Source: Neotabrizicola shimadae
GTDB lineage: Bacteria; Pseudomonadota; Alphaproteobacteria; Rhodobacterales; Rhodobacteraceae
Assembly: GCF_019623905.1 (NCBI RefSeq)
Contig: NZ_CP069370.1
Coordinates: forward strand, 1,860,001 to 1,924,000
Direction: 5' to 3'
DNA length: 64,000 nt
The position numbers were made by a program, and so were the translations under genes. Positions 41,938 through 49,954 of the stretch are shown here, piece by piece. The notes under the pieces were generated by a model. It saw only the letters and a program-made list of their open reading frames with translations, had not been told where the DNA came from and ran no database searches. The stretch's first letter is position 1; every line of letters begins with the position of its first letter.

Positions 41938-43872
41938 TCAATCCCCCGCCGCGCGGCCCTTGAGGGCGATGATGCCCCGTGGGCGGAACTGGATGAAGAG
42001 GATGATGAACAGGATCATGTAGGTCTGCGCCGCCAGCGTGTTCGAGGGGTTCAGGAACTCGATCCCCTTCTGCAGGAAGCCGATCATCGTGGCGCCAAGC
42101 AGTGCCCCCCAGATGTTGCCGACACCGCCCACGATCACGGTCATGAAGCTTTGCACGATGTAGTCCTGCCCAAGCTCGGACGTGACCTTGGCGAAAAGCC
42201 CGATGGCGACGCCCGCGATACCGGCGATCCCTGACCCGATGCCGAAGGTCAGCATGTTGATGCGACCGGGATTGATGCCCATGGATGCCGCCATGGTCGG
42301 GTTCTGCGTCACGGCGCGAACCTCCAGCCCGAGGCGGGTGCGCTTCATCAGCCAAAGGAAGAAGCCCAGGAACAGAAGGGCGAGGACGAAAATCGCGATG
42401 CGGATGTAGGAGATCGACACCACGTCGTTGAAGCTGAGCGCCCCGTCCAGCCAGGACGGCGCGGTCAGCGGCCGGGCCTGGGTGCCGAAGATGTTCTTGG
42501 CAAGCTGTTGCAACGCGATGGATATGCCGAAGGTGGCAAGCAGCGTTTCAAGCGGGCGCTTGTACAGGTGCCGGATCACCAGCCGTTCCAGCGCCACCCC
42601 GGCAAGGAAGGTCACGGCAAAGGCCAAGGGCAGTGCCACGAGGATCGAGGCGGTGTAGTCGCTGATCCAGAGTTGGGTGACATAGCCGGTGTAGGCGCCC
42701 ATCATGATGAACTCGCCATGCGCCATGTTGATCACGCGCATCACGCCGAAGGTAATGGCAAGGCCGATGGCGGCGAGGAAGTAGATCGAGGCGAGCGACA
42801 TGGCGTCCAAGGCAAGGTCGGCCGCCTGCATGAGGCCCAGCTGAAGCTGGATCTTCTGCAGCGCAGCCGCGGCGGCCTCGGTCACGGCAGGATCGGGCTC
42901 GGCATAAGTCTCCAGGAAGGTGGCGCCGGCAATGGCGGCCGCCACTTCGTCCGGCGTGGCTGCGGTCGGCACCGTCCCGGCGGCTTCCAGCGCAGTGTAG
43001 GCGCGGTCGCGGGCGGCAGGATCGGTCAGCTCGGCCACGGGCACGCCGCCCACCGCTCCATCAACGATGTTCGCGGCCAGAGCGGCTTTCTGATCGGCCA
43101 GGCTGAGACGGGGCGCGGCCAGACCGGCCGCAACGAGCAGGTCGAAAGCCTCGTCTGCCGTGAGGTCGCGGCCAACGGTCAGGGTGCGGGCAACGTTGGT
43201 GCCCTCGGGCACATCGCCCTGCGCCGCAATCCGCGTCGTGGCAAGGATCGGGTTCAGCGCGCCGCGCAGGTCAAGGCTGGTATCGGCGCCAAAGCTGTCG
43301 ATCGCCGTGACACGCGCTGCGCTGTCGGGATCGAAGCGCAGGGTCAGCAGGCGTTCCAGCCGTTCCTTCTGCGTCTTGAGCACCGGATCGGTCTCGCCCT
43401 CGATCGAGGCACGCAACGGCTCCAACGTTTCGGGCGCGGGGTCACGGGCGATGGAATCGAGCGCGGCGGCGCGGGTGGCGCGGTCGGGATCGGACAGGGT
43501 GAACTGTACCAGCGCAGTGGCGATCAGGCCGCGAACGCCGGCATTGGGCTTGAGGATCGTCAGGTCGGACGTCACAAGCGGACCAACCACCGAGCCGGCC
43601 GGATCGGTGATCGTGTCACCGTCGATGATGACAAAGGCCCCATCGGCCTTGCGCACCGCCAGGCGCCGGTCGGCCCAGGCGGACAGTACGGCCGCCGCGG
43701 CAGGATCGCCAGATCCGGCAAGCGCGGAGATGACCGGACCGATCGTCTGGCGCGAGGGCTTTTCCACCTGCGCGGCATTGGCGGCAAGGATTTCGGCGGC
43801 GGTCTCGGCTTTCGCGGGCAGACCGAAGCCGATCGCCAGCGCGGCGAGAAGGGAAAGCAGAAGCTTGCGCAT
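41938..43872 (-). CDS. urtB: Urea ABC transporter permease B with long periplasmic N-terminal domain
   Basis: A 644-aa permease. The signal-like N-terminus (LLLSLLAALAIGFGLPAKA) is followed by a soluble, Ala-rich helical domain of about 320 residues, presumably periplasmic. The membrane permease starts near residue 355 with LASIYFLAAIGLAITFGVMR and includes INMAHGEFIMMGAYTGYV, the coupling loop RLGLEVRAVTQNPTMAASMG and VGGVGNIWGALLGATMIG. Such an N-terminal extension is a known UrtB feature in proteobacteria; it may dock the receptor. The gene follows urtA after a hairpin. Confidence 0.93.
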   Translation of the reverse strand: MRKLLLSLLAALAIGFGLPAKAETAAEILAANAAQVEKPSRQTIGPVISALAGSGDPAAAAVLSAWADRRLAVRKADGAFVIIDGDTITDPAGSVVGPLVTSDLTILKPNAGVRGLIATALVQFTLSDPDRATRAAALDSIARDPAPETLEPLRASIEGETDPVLKTQKERLERLLTLRFDPDSAARVTAIDSFGADTSLDLRGALNPILATTRIAAQGDVPEGTNVARTLTVGRDLTADEAFDLLVAAGLAAPRLSLADQKAALAANIVDGAVGGVPVAELTDPAARDRAYTALEAAGTVPTAATPDEVAAAIAGATFLETYAEPDPAVTEAAAAALQKIQLQLGLMQAADLALDAMSLASIYFLAAIGLAITFGVMRVINMAHGEFIMMGAYTGYVTQLWISDYTASILVALPLAFAVTFLAGVALERLVIRHLYKRPLETLLATFGISIALQQLAKNIFGTQARPLTAPSWLDGALSFNDVVSISYIRIAIFVLALLFLGFFLWLMKRTRLGLEVRAVTQNPTMAASMGINPGRINMLTFGIGSGIAGIAGVAIGLFAKVTSELGQDYIVQSFMTVIVGGVGNIWGALLGATMIGFLQKGIEFLNPSNTLAAQTYMILFIILFIQFRPRGIIALKGRAAGD

Positions 43873-43894
43873 GGGGATCCCGAAGGGAAAAGGC

Positions 43895-43921
43895 GGGAGG
43901 GGGCCCGATGCGGCCCCTCCC
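43895..43921 (-). terminator. GC-rich hairpin between urtA and urtB
   Basis: Arms GGGAGGGGGCC (43895-43905) and GGCCCCTCCC (43912-43921) pair with one bulged base around a short loop, 9 bases after the urtA stop. There is no T-run. It mirrors the hairpin after the receptor gene of the liv operon and probably favours urtA expression over the membrane genes. Confidence 0.55.
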
Positions 43922-43929
43922 CTTTCGCG

Positions 43930-45213
43930 TCAGTAGTTGGACTTCAGCTGGACACAGGTCTTGGTGTCCTTGTTGTACATGCCACAGTTCAGAGTGACCC
44001 AGTCGGACTCGAGCACAGCCGATTCCGGCAGATAGTCGGTCCAGGCGTCGCCGGGCACCGGCTCGGTCTGGCTGATGATGTCGAACTGGCCATCCGCACG
44101 GATTTCACCGATCAGAACCGGCTTGGTCAGGTGGTGGTTCGGCAGCATCTCGGCGGTGGAACCGGTCAGGTTGGTGACCTTCTGGCCGACCATGGCGGCG
44201 ACGACCGCGTCGGTGTCGGTGGTGCCGGCCTTCTCGACCGCCTGCACCCACATCTTGAAGCCGATGTAGGTGGCTTCCATCGGGTCGTTGGTGGTGCGCT
44301 TGTCGTTGCCGATGAACTTGTGCCAGCTTTCGATGAAGGCCTTGTTTTCCGGCGTATCGGCCGACTGGAAGTAGTTCCAGGCGGCGAGGTGACCGACGAG
44401 GTTCGAGGTGTCGAGACCCGAAAGCTCTTCTTCACCCACCGAGAAGGCGACGACAGGGATGTCCTCGGCCGAGATGCCGGCGGCGGCGAGTTCCTTGTAG
44501 AAGCCCACGTTGGCATCGCCGTTGATGGTGGAGATGACGCCCACCTTCTTGCCGTCGGCGCCAAGCGCCTTCACGTCAGCCACGATCTTCGACCAGTCGG
44601 AATGGCCGAAGGGGGTGTAGTTCACGAAGATGTCTTCCTTCGGGATGCCCTTCGAGATCAGGTAGGCTTCCAGGATGTTGTTCGTGGTGCGCGGATAGAC
44701 ATAGTCGGTGCCCAGAAGCGCAAACTTCTGCACGCCCAACTCCTCGATGAAGTAGTCCACCGCCGGGATCGCCTGCTGGTTCGGCGCGGCGCCGGTGTAG
44801 AACACGTTCTTCGAGCTTTCCTCGCCTTCGTACTGCACGGGGTAGAACAGCAGGCCGTTCAGTTCCTCGATCACCGGAAGCACGGACTTGCGGCTCACCG
44901 AGGTCCAGCAGCCGAAGATCACGGCCACGTTGTCCACCGTGATCAGTTCACGCGCCTTTTCGGCAAACAGCGGCCAGTCGGAAGCCGGGTCGACCACCAC
45001 AGCCTCCAGTTTCTTGCCAAGCAGACCACCCTGGGCGTTCTGCTCTTCGATCATCATCAGGACGGTGTCCTTCAGCGTCGTTTCCGAAATTGCCATCGTC
45101 CCCGAAAGCGAGTGCAGGACACCGACCTTGATCGTGTCCTCTTGCGCCCAGGCTCCGCCCGCAAGGCCAAGGCTGATCGCCCCGCCTGCCAGCCAGGTCT
45201 TCCAGTTGGTCAT
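43930..45213 (-). CDS. urtA: Urea ABC transporter periplasmic binding protein
   Basis: Periplasmic urea or short-chain amide receptor of 427 aa. The ATG at 45213 follows AGGGG; the signal peptide ends LAGGAWA. The mature protein shows UrtA hallmarks: IKVGVLHSLSGTMAISE, VIFGCWTSVSRKSVLPV, LFYPVQYEGEESSKNVFYTG, FALLGTDYVYPRTTN and the C-terminal CGMYNKDTKTCVQL. These are specific enough to separate it from branched-chain amino acid receptors. Transporters of this type are normally induced on nitrogen limitation. Urease genes are not in the window. Confidence 0.96.
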   Translation of the reverse strand: MTNWKTWLAGGAISLGLAGGAWAQEDTIKVGVLHSLSGTMAISETTLKDTVLMMIEEQNAQGGLLGKKLEAVVVDPASDWPLFAEKARELITVDNVAVIFGCWTSVSRKSVLPVIEELNGLLFYPVQYEGEESSKNVFYTGAAPNQQAIPAVDYFIEELGVQKFALLGTDYVYPRTTNNILEAYLISKGIPKEDIFVNYTPFGHSDWSKIVADVKALGADGKKVGVISTINGDANVGFYKELAAAGISAEDIPVVAFSVGEEELSGLDTSNLVGHLAAWNYFQSADTPENKAFIESWHKFIGNDKRTTNDPMEATYIGFKMWVQAVEKAGTTDTDAVVAAMVGQKVTNLTGSTAEMLPNHHLTKPVLIGEIRADGQFDIISQTEPVPGDAWTDYLPESAVLESDWVTLNCGMYNKDTKTCVQLKSNY

Positions 45214-45605
45214 CACCATCCCCTGTTTCAGGGCCGCCACGGGGCCTTTCCACGGCTGGAAAGGCCGCCTAGATTGAGGCGGCAACGTTGTTGCACCCGT
45301 GCGGTGGTGGGTGGACTTCCATATCGTCCCGCCACCGCACACCCAGTCTCCCGGAGTCATCCAGGCAAGCATGAAGTCACGACAGGGTGAGCATCGTCGC
45401 AAGCGCCGCGCGTCCGACGGTCAGGCTGCGCAAAGTTGCGGCAGGAAAATGATGCATTCTTGGGCAGTCATTTTCGCTGCGGCGCGGAAAAGAGGCGGCG
45501 ACTGTCACGGCGGACCGAGTCGCGCCAACCGGCGACACGCGGGGGCGGGTTGATTTCCGCCCCGGTCCCGGTGTCTCTGTCAGGACACTGCGCCAAAGGG
45601 ACAGA
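45214..45605. promoter_or_regulatory. Divergent control region upstream of urtA
   Basis: About 390 bases between urtA and the divergent small gene at 45606. An imperfect inverted repeat lies at 45446-45474: AAAATGATGC and GCAGTCATTTT around a short centre, in an AT-rich patch. It could be an operator or part of a promoter. No clear sigma-54 (TGGC-N9-TTGC) match was found. No coding frame is convincing. Confidence 0.45.
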
Positions 45606-45956
45606 ATGCAGCCGCGGATCGTGCCAGCCCTGACCGTGACCCAGGCCGAGATTCCGGGACTGGTGGCGGCCATGCGGATCACCGCCTATCCCGTGGTGGT
45701 GCGGTCGTACCGGGCACAACGGGGCGGCGGTTTCGGTGACCAGGAGCGCCATCCCCATACCTGGACCGTGCTTCTGCAGGTGGATGGGGCCTGGGCGCGG
45801 GTCGAGTCGAGCCGCGGGCTGGTGCGCGAATGGGGCAGCCTCGACCGGCTGGAGCGGTGGCTCAGATCCAGCGGGTTCCGCAGCTTCTGGCTGCAGAACG
45901 AGTTGGACAGCGATGAGGACGACCTTCCGCCCTATGGCTTCAGCGGGCTGAAGTAG
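45606..45956 (+). CDS. Hypothetical protein of 116 aa
   Basis: Not recognised. The protein has a compact alpha/beta look: MQPRIVPALTVTQAEIPGLV, then VVVRSYRAQRGGGFGDQERH, HTWTVLLQVDGAWARVESSR, GSLDRLERWLRSSGFRSFWL and an acidic tail ELDSDEDDLPPYG. It has no membrane segment or signal peptide. The frame is plausible because the codon pattern matches its neighbours and the ends sit neatly between urtA and the ribokinase gene. The gene is divergent from urtA and could share its control region. No ribosome site is obvious. Confidence 0.6.
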   Translation: MQPRIVPALTVTQAEIPGLVAAMRITAYPVVVRSYRAQRGGGFGDQERHPHTWTVLLQVDGAWARVESSRGLVREWGSLDRLERWLRSSGFRSFWLQNELDSDEDDLPPYGFSGLK

Positions 45957-45966
45957 CGGGCCGCGA

Positions 45967-46893
45967 TCAGCCGAAGGACCGCTTGAGCAGTTCGTCGATC
46001 TCGGCCCTTGCGGGCATCGAGGGTGCCGTGCCAGGGCGGGTGACAGAGATGCCGGCCGTGGCGCAGCCCATGCGCACGGCGTCCAGCATCCCCCTGCCCT
46101 CGGCCAGGGCGACGGCAAAGCCACCGTTGAAGGCATCGCCCGCGCCGGTGGTTTCCACCACGGGACCGGCGCTGATGACCGGGACATGGAAGCTTTGCGT
46201 CCGGTCGCGGTACAGCGCGCCCTTGTCGCCCAGGGTCATGACCACGGCGCCCACCCCGCGCGCCAGCAGCGCATCGGCAGCGACCTCGGCCTCGGCTACA
46301 GAGGTGACGGGCAGGCCGGTGAGGGCTTCGGCTTCGGATTCGTTGGGCGTCACGAAATCGCAGAGCCCCAGCAGGTCGTCGTCGAGCGGCGCGGCGGGGG
46401 CGGGGTTGAGGATGGTCTTTGCGCCCCCTGCCCGCGCCAGTTCCAGCGCGCGGCGGGCGGCGGGGATCGGCTGTTCCAACTGGGTGATGAACACCCCGGC
46501 GCCACGGATCAGATCGGCCTTTTCCTCGACATCTTCCGCTGAGATGCGGCTGGCGGCGCCGGGCGAGATGATGATGGCGTTGTTGCCGGTGGCGGCCTCG
46601 ATGAAGATGTAGGCCGCGCCGGTGTAGCTTGCGGCATCTACCTTGACCTGGGGCGTGACGCCGCCCTTCGCCCATGTGGCGCGGGCCATGTCGGCGAAAG
46701 GGTCGGCGCCGAGGCGGGTGATGAAGTGGACGTCGCCCCCTGCCATGGCGGCGGCGACGGACTGGTTCGAGCCCTTGCCCCCCGGGCCCAGAACGAAGCT
46801 GTGGCCCAGGATGGTCTCGCCCATCTTCGGCTGGCGGTCGGCGCGGTAAGCGGTGTCGGCGACAAAGACGCCGAGGATCACGATGGGCTTCAT
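45967..46893 (-). CDS. rbsK: Ribokinase
   Basis: PfkB-family sugar kinase of 308 aa that would phosphorylate D-ribose at O-5. The N-terminal PfkB signature is GPGGKGSNQSVAAAMAGGDV near residue 37. The second signature, VVETTGAGDAFNGGFAVAL near 245, includes the catalytic Asp in GAGD. The segment NPAPAAPLDDDLL is typical of ribokinases. The gene starts one base after the stop of the RbsD gene, so they are co-transcribed. No ribose transporter is adjacent. Confidence 0.92.
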   Translation of the reverse strand: MKPIVILGVFVADTAYRADRQPKMGETILGHSFVLGPGGKGSNQSVAAAMAGGDVHFITRLGADPFADMARATWAKGGVTPQVKVDAASYTGAAYIFIEAATGNNAIIISPGAASRISAEDVEEKADLIRGAGVFITQLEQPIPAARRALELARAGGAKTILNPAPAAPLDDDLLGLCDFVTPNESEAEALTGLPVTSVAEAEVAADALLARGVGAVVMTLGDKGALYRDRTQSFHVPVISAGPVVETTGAGDAFNGGFAVALAEGRGMLDAVRMGCATAGISVTRPGTAPSMPARAEIDELLKRSFG

Positions 46894-46894
46894 C

Positions 46895-47347
46895 TCAGGC
46901 CTCCGGAGGGATCACGCCCATGCGCAGCATGAAGCAGCCGTAGAACCGGCGCTCACCGGTCTGGATCACGGCGTAGGCCTGCCGTGCGAGGTCGTAGAAG
47001 GCGAAGCGCTCGACGCTGGTCATGGGGCGCGAGCGGCCTTCGGCGGCGTCGATCTCGGCCTGCACCTCGATCTGGACCGGGGGCCGTTCGGCGGGGGCGC
47101 CGACCACTTCCATCCGGGCGGCGAAGTCGGGGACAAAGGTATCCAGCGGATAGACCGAGAGGACCGCCTGCGCGGCCTGGGCGGCGGTCAGGTTGTCCAT
47201 CCGCAGGGGGCGGCCCAGCACGGTGGAGCGGGCGATGGTATCTGCCGGGAAATTGGTGTCGGCCAGGATCAGCATGTCGCCGTGCCCCATGGCGCGCAGC
47301 GTTCCCAGAACCTCGGCGGTGAGCCGGGGGTCGATTCCCTTGAGCAT
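46895..47347 (-). CDS. rbsD: RbsD/FucU-type sugar mutarotase
   Basis: A 150-aa pyranase/mutarotase that interconverts sugar anomers before the kinase step. Family features are MLKGIDPRLTAEVLGTLRAM, GHGDMLILADTNFPAD (His and Asp in the active site), and near the end RFAFYDLARQAYAVIQTGER and YGCFMLRMGV. The closing motif is nearer to FucU than classic RbsD, so fucose or ribose are both possible; the rbsK neighbour favours ribose. The ATG at 47347 is preceded by GGGAGGG. The dispersed repeat copy 2 lies 64 bases upstream. Confidence 0.88.
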   Translation of the reverse strand: MLKGIDPRLTAEVLGTLRAMGHGDMLILADTNFPADTIARSTVLGRPLRMDNLTAAQAAQAVLSVYPLDTFVPDFAARMEVVGAPAERPPVQIEVQAEIDAAEGRSRPMTSVERFAFYDLARQAYAVIQTGERRFYGCFMLRMGVIPPEA

Positions 47348-47396
47348 GTGTCCCTCCCTGAACCTTGGGAAGGTTTCCCCGGTGGCCTTGCCGGCG

Positions 47397-47486
47397 TCAA
47401 GCGGCGACAGGGGCGTCCGAGCTCGGACGCCCGGCCACATTCAGTCTTTTCAGTGGCTTGCGAAGCCGAATTAACTTGGACTTCAT
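47397..47486 (-). CDS. Candidate 29-aa peptide within dispersed element copy 2
   Basis: Read on the minus strand, the element gives MKSKLIRLRKPLKRLN, then VAGRPSSDAPVAA and a TGA stop at 47397-47399. Copy 1 at 21671 reads MKSKLICVGKILILHGLVKRPSSDA in sections of the same length. The shared residues MKSKLI, Lys10, Leu12 and RPSSDA align without gaps. There is no Shine-Dalgarno motif at either copy, and the conserved parts are identical at third codon positions, so translation is doubtful. Confidence 0.25.
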   Translation of the reverse strand: MKSKLIRLRKPLKRLNVAGRPSSDAPVAA

Positions 47487-47487
47487 A
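47411..47487. repeat. Dispersed intergenic element, copy 2
   Basis: The palindrome here extends to 22 perfect bases (47411-47432), with the same core GCGTCCGAGCTCGGACGC at 47413-47430. After 39 bases comes the box ATTAACTTGGACTTCATA at 47470-47487. It lies upstream of the rbsD gene, whereas copy 1 lies just after dsbB, so the genomic contexts are unrelated. Confidence 0.75.
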
Positions 47488-48364
47488 CTTTTCGACACGC
47501 GAGGTGTGGTGAAGGCGGCGGGTTGGTTCAGCGTTGCGCGCAGCTTGGGCAGATAGATGCCGGTGACACGGTGCCGGGCGGCGATCAGGTTGGCGGCTTC
47601 CGAAGAGGTCCGGATGGCGTTGACGGAGTCGGTCGATCTTGCCCGCATGGGCTGGTCCCCGGATTGCTGCCGAAAGCATCGTCAAGTGAGCACCGGTCAT
47701 GCCGGGGATGCAGTCCCGTTGCGACGGCTCCAACGGCACAATCCGCGCAAGGGCGCGGGTGCGACAGACGCAAGGGTTTGCGGGGAAAAGGATCAGGCGC
47801 TGTGCTCAGGCGGCGGAGGGACGGGCGTTCCCTCATCGGCAGCACCTTTCGGTGGACCCCGCGGACCCCGACTTTCCGCTGTCGCCGCAGGGATGACCGA
47901 TAACTTGGCTCAGCTTGCGAAGCAATGGCGCTGGAGCTCTGAGCTGGGGCTGGGGCTGGGGCTGGGGCTGGGGCTGCATGGCAATTGCAGACGGCCTCCT
48001 CAAGTCCTACTGTTGAAGGGCACCACAGAAACACTGCGTCATAAGCAGCACGGGTCAGGCCGTCGAGTACTGGGGTGCCTTGCCGTGGCGTTGGCAAGAT
48101 TCGGGGACGCACCGACACATTCCAGCGCGCAAAAGCCCGACCGGAAACCGCCTGGCGACACCCCCGCGCCGCACTTCGAAAATCAAACAGAAACGCGGCG
48201 AGTTCAAACGAGGTTGGCAATGTGCCACCATATTGACCGCCCCCCGACGGAAAAGCCTGCCAGCGGCCCTCCTGTAGCGTCTGCCGAGCGGGCGGGTTCC
48301 AGGCGCCGGAATGACAAAGGGCGGAACCTCGCGGCCCCGCCCTTGCGTTCAGTGCCGGCGCGCG
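47488..48364. other. Long non-coding, accessory-looking region
   Basis: Nearly 900 bases without a recognisable gene. It includes a hexanucleotide array at 47944-47973 and reading frames of low-complexity or arginine-rich composition that look spurious on both strands. Base composition is patchy compared with the flanks. It is bounded by dispersed element copy 2 and the GemA remnant, suggesting decayed accessory DNA. Confidence 0.5.
47944..47973. repeat. Hexanucleotide tandem repeat (CTGGGG)5
   Basis: Five perfect tandem CTGGGG units in non-coding DNA, followed by CTGCATGG. On the complementary strand the array would encode Pro-Ala or Gln-Pro repeats. Such arrays vary by slippage. Confidence 0.9.
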
Positions 48365-48532
48365 TCACGCGGCCTTGGGCTTCGCGGGCCGGGACTTCCA
48401 CGCCTTGAAGGCGGTGATGACCTTGCGCGCGCCGTCCATGGTCAGGAAGCGCAGGCTGTCCACCTTCCGGGCCTTCTTCATCCAGCCGGTGAGGGCTTCA
48501 TCGTCGCAGACGGCCGCCCTGAGGATCTCGCG
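48365..48532 (-). pseudogene. Remnant of a phage Mu gp16/GemA-type regulatory protein gene
   Basis: The minus-strand frame ending with TGA at 48365-48367 reads REILRAAV, DDEALTGWMKKARKVDSL, RFLTMDGARKVITAFKAWK and a basic tail. This matches the C-terminal part of GemA (DUF1018), whose consensus there is roughly a Tyr/Trp-Val-Lys-Arg segment, V-D-x-L-R-W-L-T, and VIEALKAW. The frame is interrupted by an in-frame TGA at 48533-48535, and nothing upstream restores the N-terminal domain. It is probably the decayed tail of a Mu-like prophage gene. No other phage gene is nearby. Confidence 0.5.
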
Positions 48533-48662
48533 TCAAAACTCGCGGATCGGTTCAGGCTGCGCAAAGGTGGCCATCGCGGAAGACCGCGGGCGTCGTGCAC
48601 CATGCCTGGACTTAACACTTCACGGTGCGGGAGGCAGGGCCGGGGGCGTGGTGCGAGCGCGC

Positions 48663-48920
48663 TCAGGGGTCGATCCGGAACAGCTTGTCCCGGCTGGTCG
48701 CCCCCCGGACCAGCACCAGCCGCGAGGGAGCGATGCCCAGGGCCTGGGCCAGAAGCTTGCGCACCGCCTCGGTGGCCTTGCCGCCTTCGGCCACCTGGGT
48801 CACCTGAACCCGCAGACCGCTTTCGGCCAGGCTAACCGCATTGCGGCTGGCCCCCGGCGCGACCCGCACCGCGAGTTCGGCCCCCGGAACGGCCAGATGG
48901 GCCAGTTCCCCGCGCGCCAC
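48663..48920 (-). CDS. DUF167 (YggU-family) protein
   Basis: An 85-aa protein of the conserved DUF167 family. Typical segments are LAVRVAPGASRNAV near residue 16, GLRVQVTQVAEGGKATEAVR and LLAQALGIAPSRLVLVRGATSRDKLFRID. The family consensus PGA+..I....L.V.+...P..GKAN is recognisable, with Glu-Gly-Gly-Lys-Ala-Thr here. The role is unknown throughout bacteria. The start is GTG at 48920, one base after the GAPDH stop (TGA-G-GTG), so it is translated from the GAPDH message. Confidence 0.88.
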   Translation of the reverse strand: MARGELAHLAVPGAELAVRVAPGASRNAVSLAESGLRVQVTQVAEGGKATEAVRKLLAQALGIAPSRLVLVRGATSRDKLFRIDP

Positions 48921-48921
48921 C

Positions 48922-49896
48922 TCAGCCCATCCTCAGCCCGACATCCAGCATCCGGTTGGAAAAGCCCCATTCATTGTCATACCAGCCGAAGACCCGCAGC
49001 ATGCCCCCGCCCACCGCCCTTGTCTCGGGGCAGGCCATCACGATGCTTTCGGGCCGGGCGCGCAGGTCGGACGAGACCAGGGGCTTGTCGGTCGCCCCGA
49101 TCACCCCGCCCGCCGCCCGGAAAGCCGCGTTGACCGCCGCCACCTCTGCCGGCCGGGACGTCATGACGCAGAGGTCCACCGCCGACACGCTGGCCGTCGG
49201 CACCCGCACCGCCGCCGCCTGGATGCGCCCGGCCACAGCCGGCAGCACCTGGTCCAGGAGCCGCTGCGCCGAGGTGGTGGTGGGCACCATCGACAGCGCA
49301 GCCGCCCGGCTGCGCGCCGCATCCGCCGCCGGGGCATCCACCGTGGGCTGGCTTCCGGTGTAGCAGTGGATCGTGGTCATCCAGCCCGAGACCACCCCCC
49401 ACTCCGCCTCGATCAGCTTGACCAGGGGGGCAAGGGCATTGGTGGTGCAGGATGCATTGGAGACGATCTTCTGGCCCGCCAGCGCCGCGTCATTCGCCCC
49501 CAGCACCACGGTCAGATCTGCCGCCCGGCTTGGCCCCGAGACCAGTACGCGCGCGGCACCCGCCGCCAGCCCGCGCCCCGCGACCTCTGGCGTATCTGCC
49601 CGGCCGGTGCATTCCATCACCAGGTCCACGCCGGACAGATCCAGCGTCGAGAGGTCCGGTGCGCGGTGCAGCGGGATCGCGCGGCCATCCACCACGAGCG
49701 CGCCGGGATCGAGCGTGACGGTGCCGCGCCAGGGGCCGAAGACCGAGTCGTATTCAAAGAGATAGGCACACATCTCGGGCGCGGCGATGTCGTTGATCCC
49801 CACGACCTCGAGCCCCGGCCAGCGCCCCGGCGACAGCGCCCAGGCCCGCAGAACCGACCGGCCGATCCGGCCGAACCCGTTGATGAACACGCGCAT
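48922..49896 (-). CDS. Glyceraldehyde-3-phosphate dehydrogenase-family protein
   Basis: A 324-aa NAD(P)-dependent aldehyde dehydrogenase of the GAPDH type. The N-terminal Rossmann motif is MRVFINGFGRIGRSVLRAW, with AYLFEYDSVFGPW after it. The catalytic Cys is in SNASCTTNALAPLV near residue 150, and the His in TTIHCYTGSQPTVD near 177. VPTTTSAQ and VRVPTASVSAVDL complete the substrate site. It is somewhat divergent from housekeeping GAPDH (for example LRAWALSPGRWPGLEVVG), so it may be a second isozyme or an erythrose-4-phosphate dehydrogenase-like enzyme. The ATG at 49896 follows GGGAGGA. Confidence 0.85.
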   Translation of the reverse strand: MRVFINGFGRIGRSVLRAWALSPGRWPGLEVVGINDIAAPEMCAYLFEYDSVFGPWRGTVTLDPGALVVDGRAIPLHRAPDLSTLDLSGVDLVMECTGRADTPEVAGRGLAAGAARVLVSGPSRAADLTVVLGANDAALAGQKIVSNASCTTNALAPLVKLIEAEWGVVSGWMTTIHCYTGSQPTVDAPAADAARSRAAALSMVPTTTSAQRLLDQVLPAVAGRIQAAAVRVPTASVSAVDLCVMTSRPAEVAAVNAAFRAAGGVIGATDKPLVSSDLRARPESIVMACPETRAVGGGMLRVFGWYDNEWGFSNRMLDVGLRMG

Positions 49897-49954
49897 GTCT
49901 GGTCCTCCCGGCGGGAGACAGATCACGCGGCAATGCCAAGGGCAAGTCCCGCGC

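Noticed and set aside
45421-45474. Sigma-54 promoter upstream of urtA
   Set aside because: The best candidate lacks the GG of the -24 element at the correct distance from the GC of the -12 element.
47557-48408. 283-codon plus-strand frame in the rbsD-DUF167 gap
   Set aside because: Low-complexity composition including a Gly-Leu run from the hexanucleotide array, no family, and no good start.
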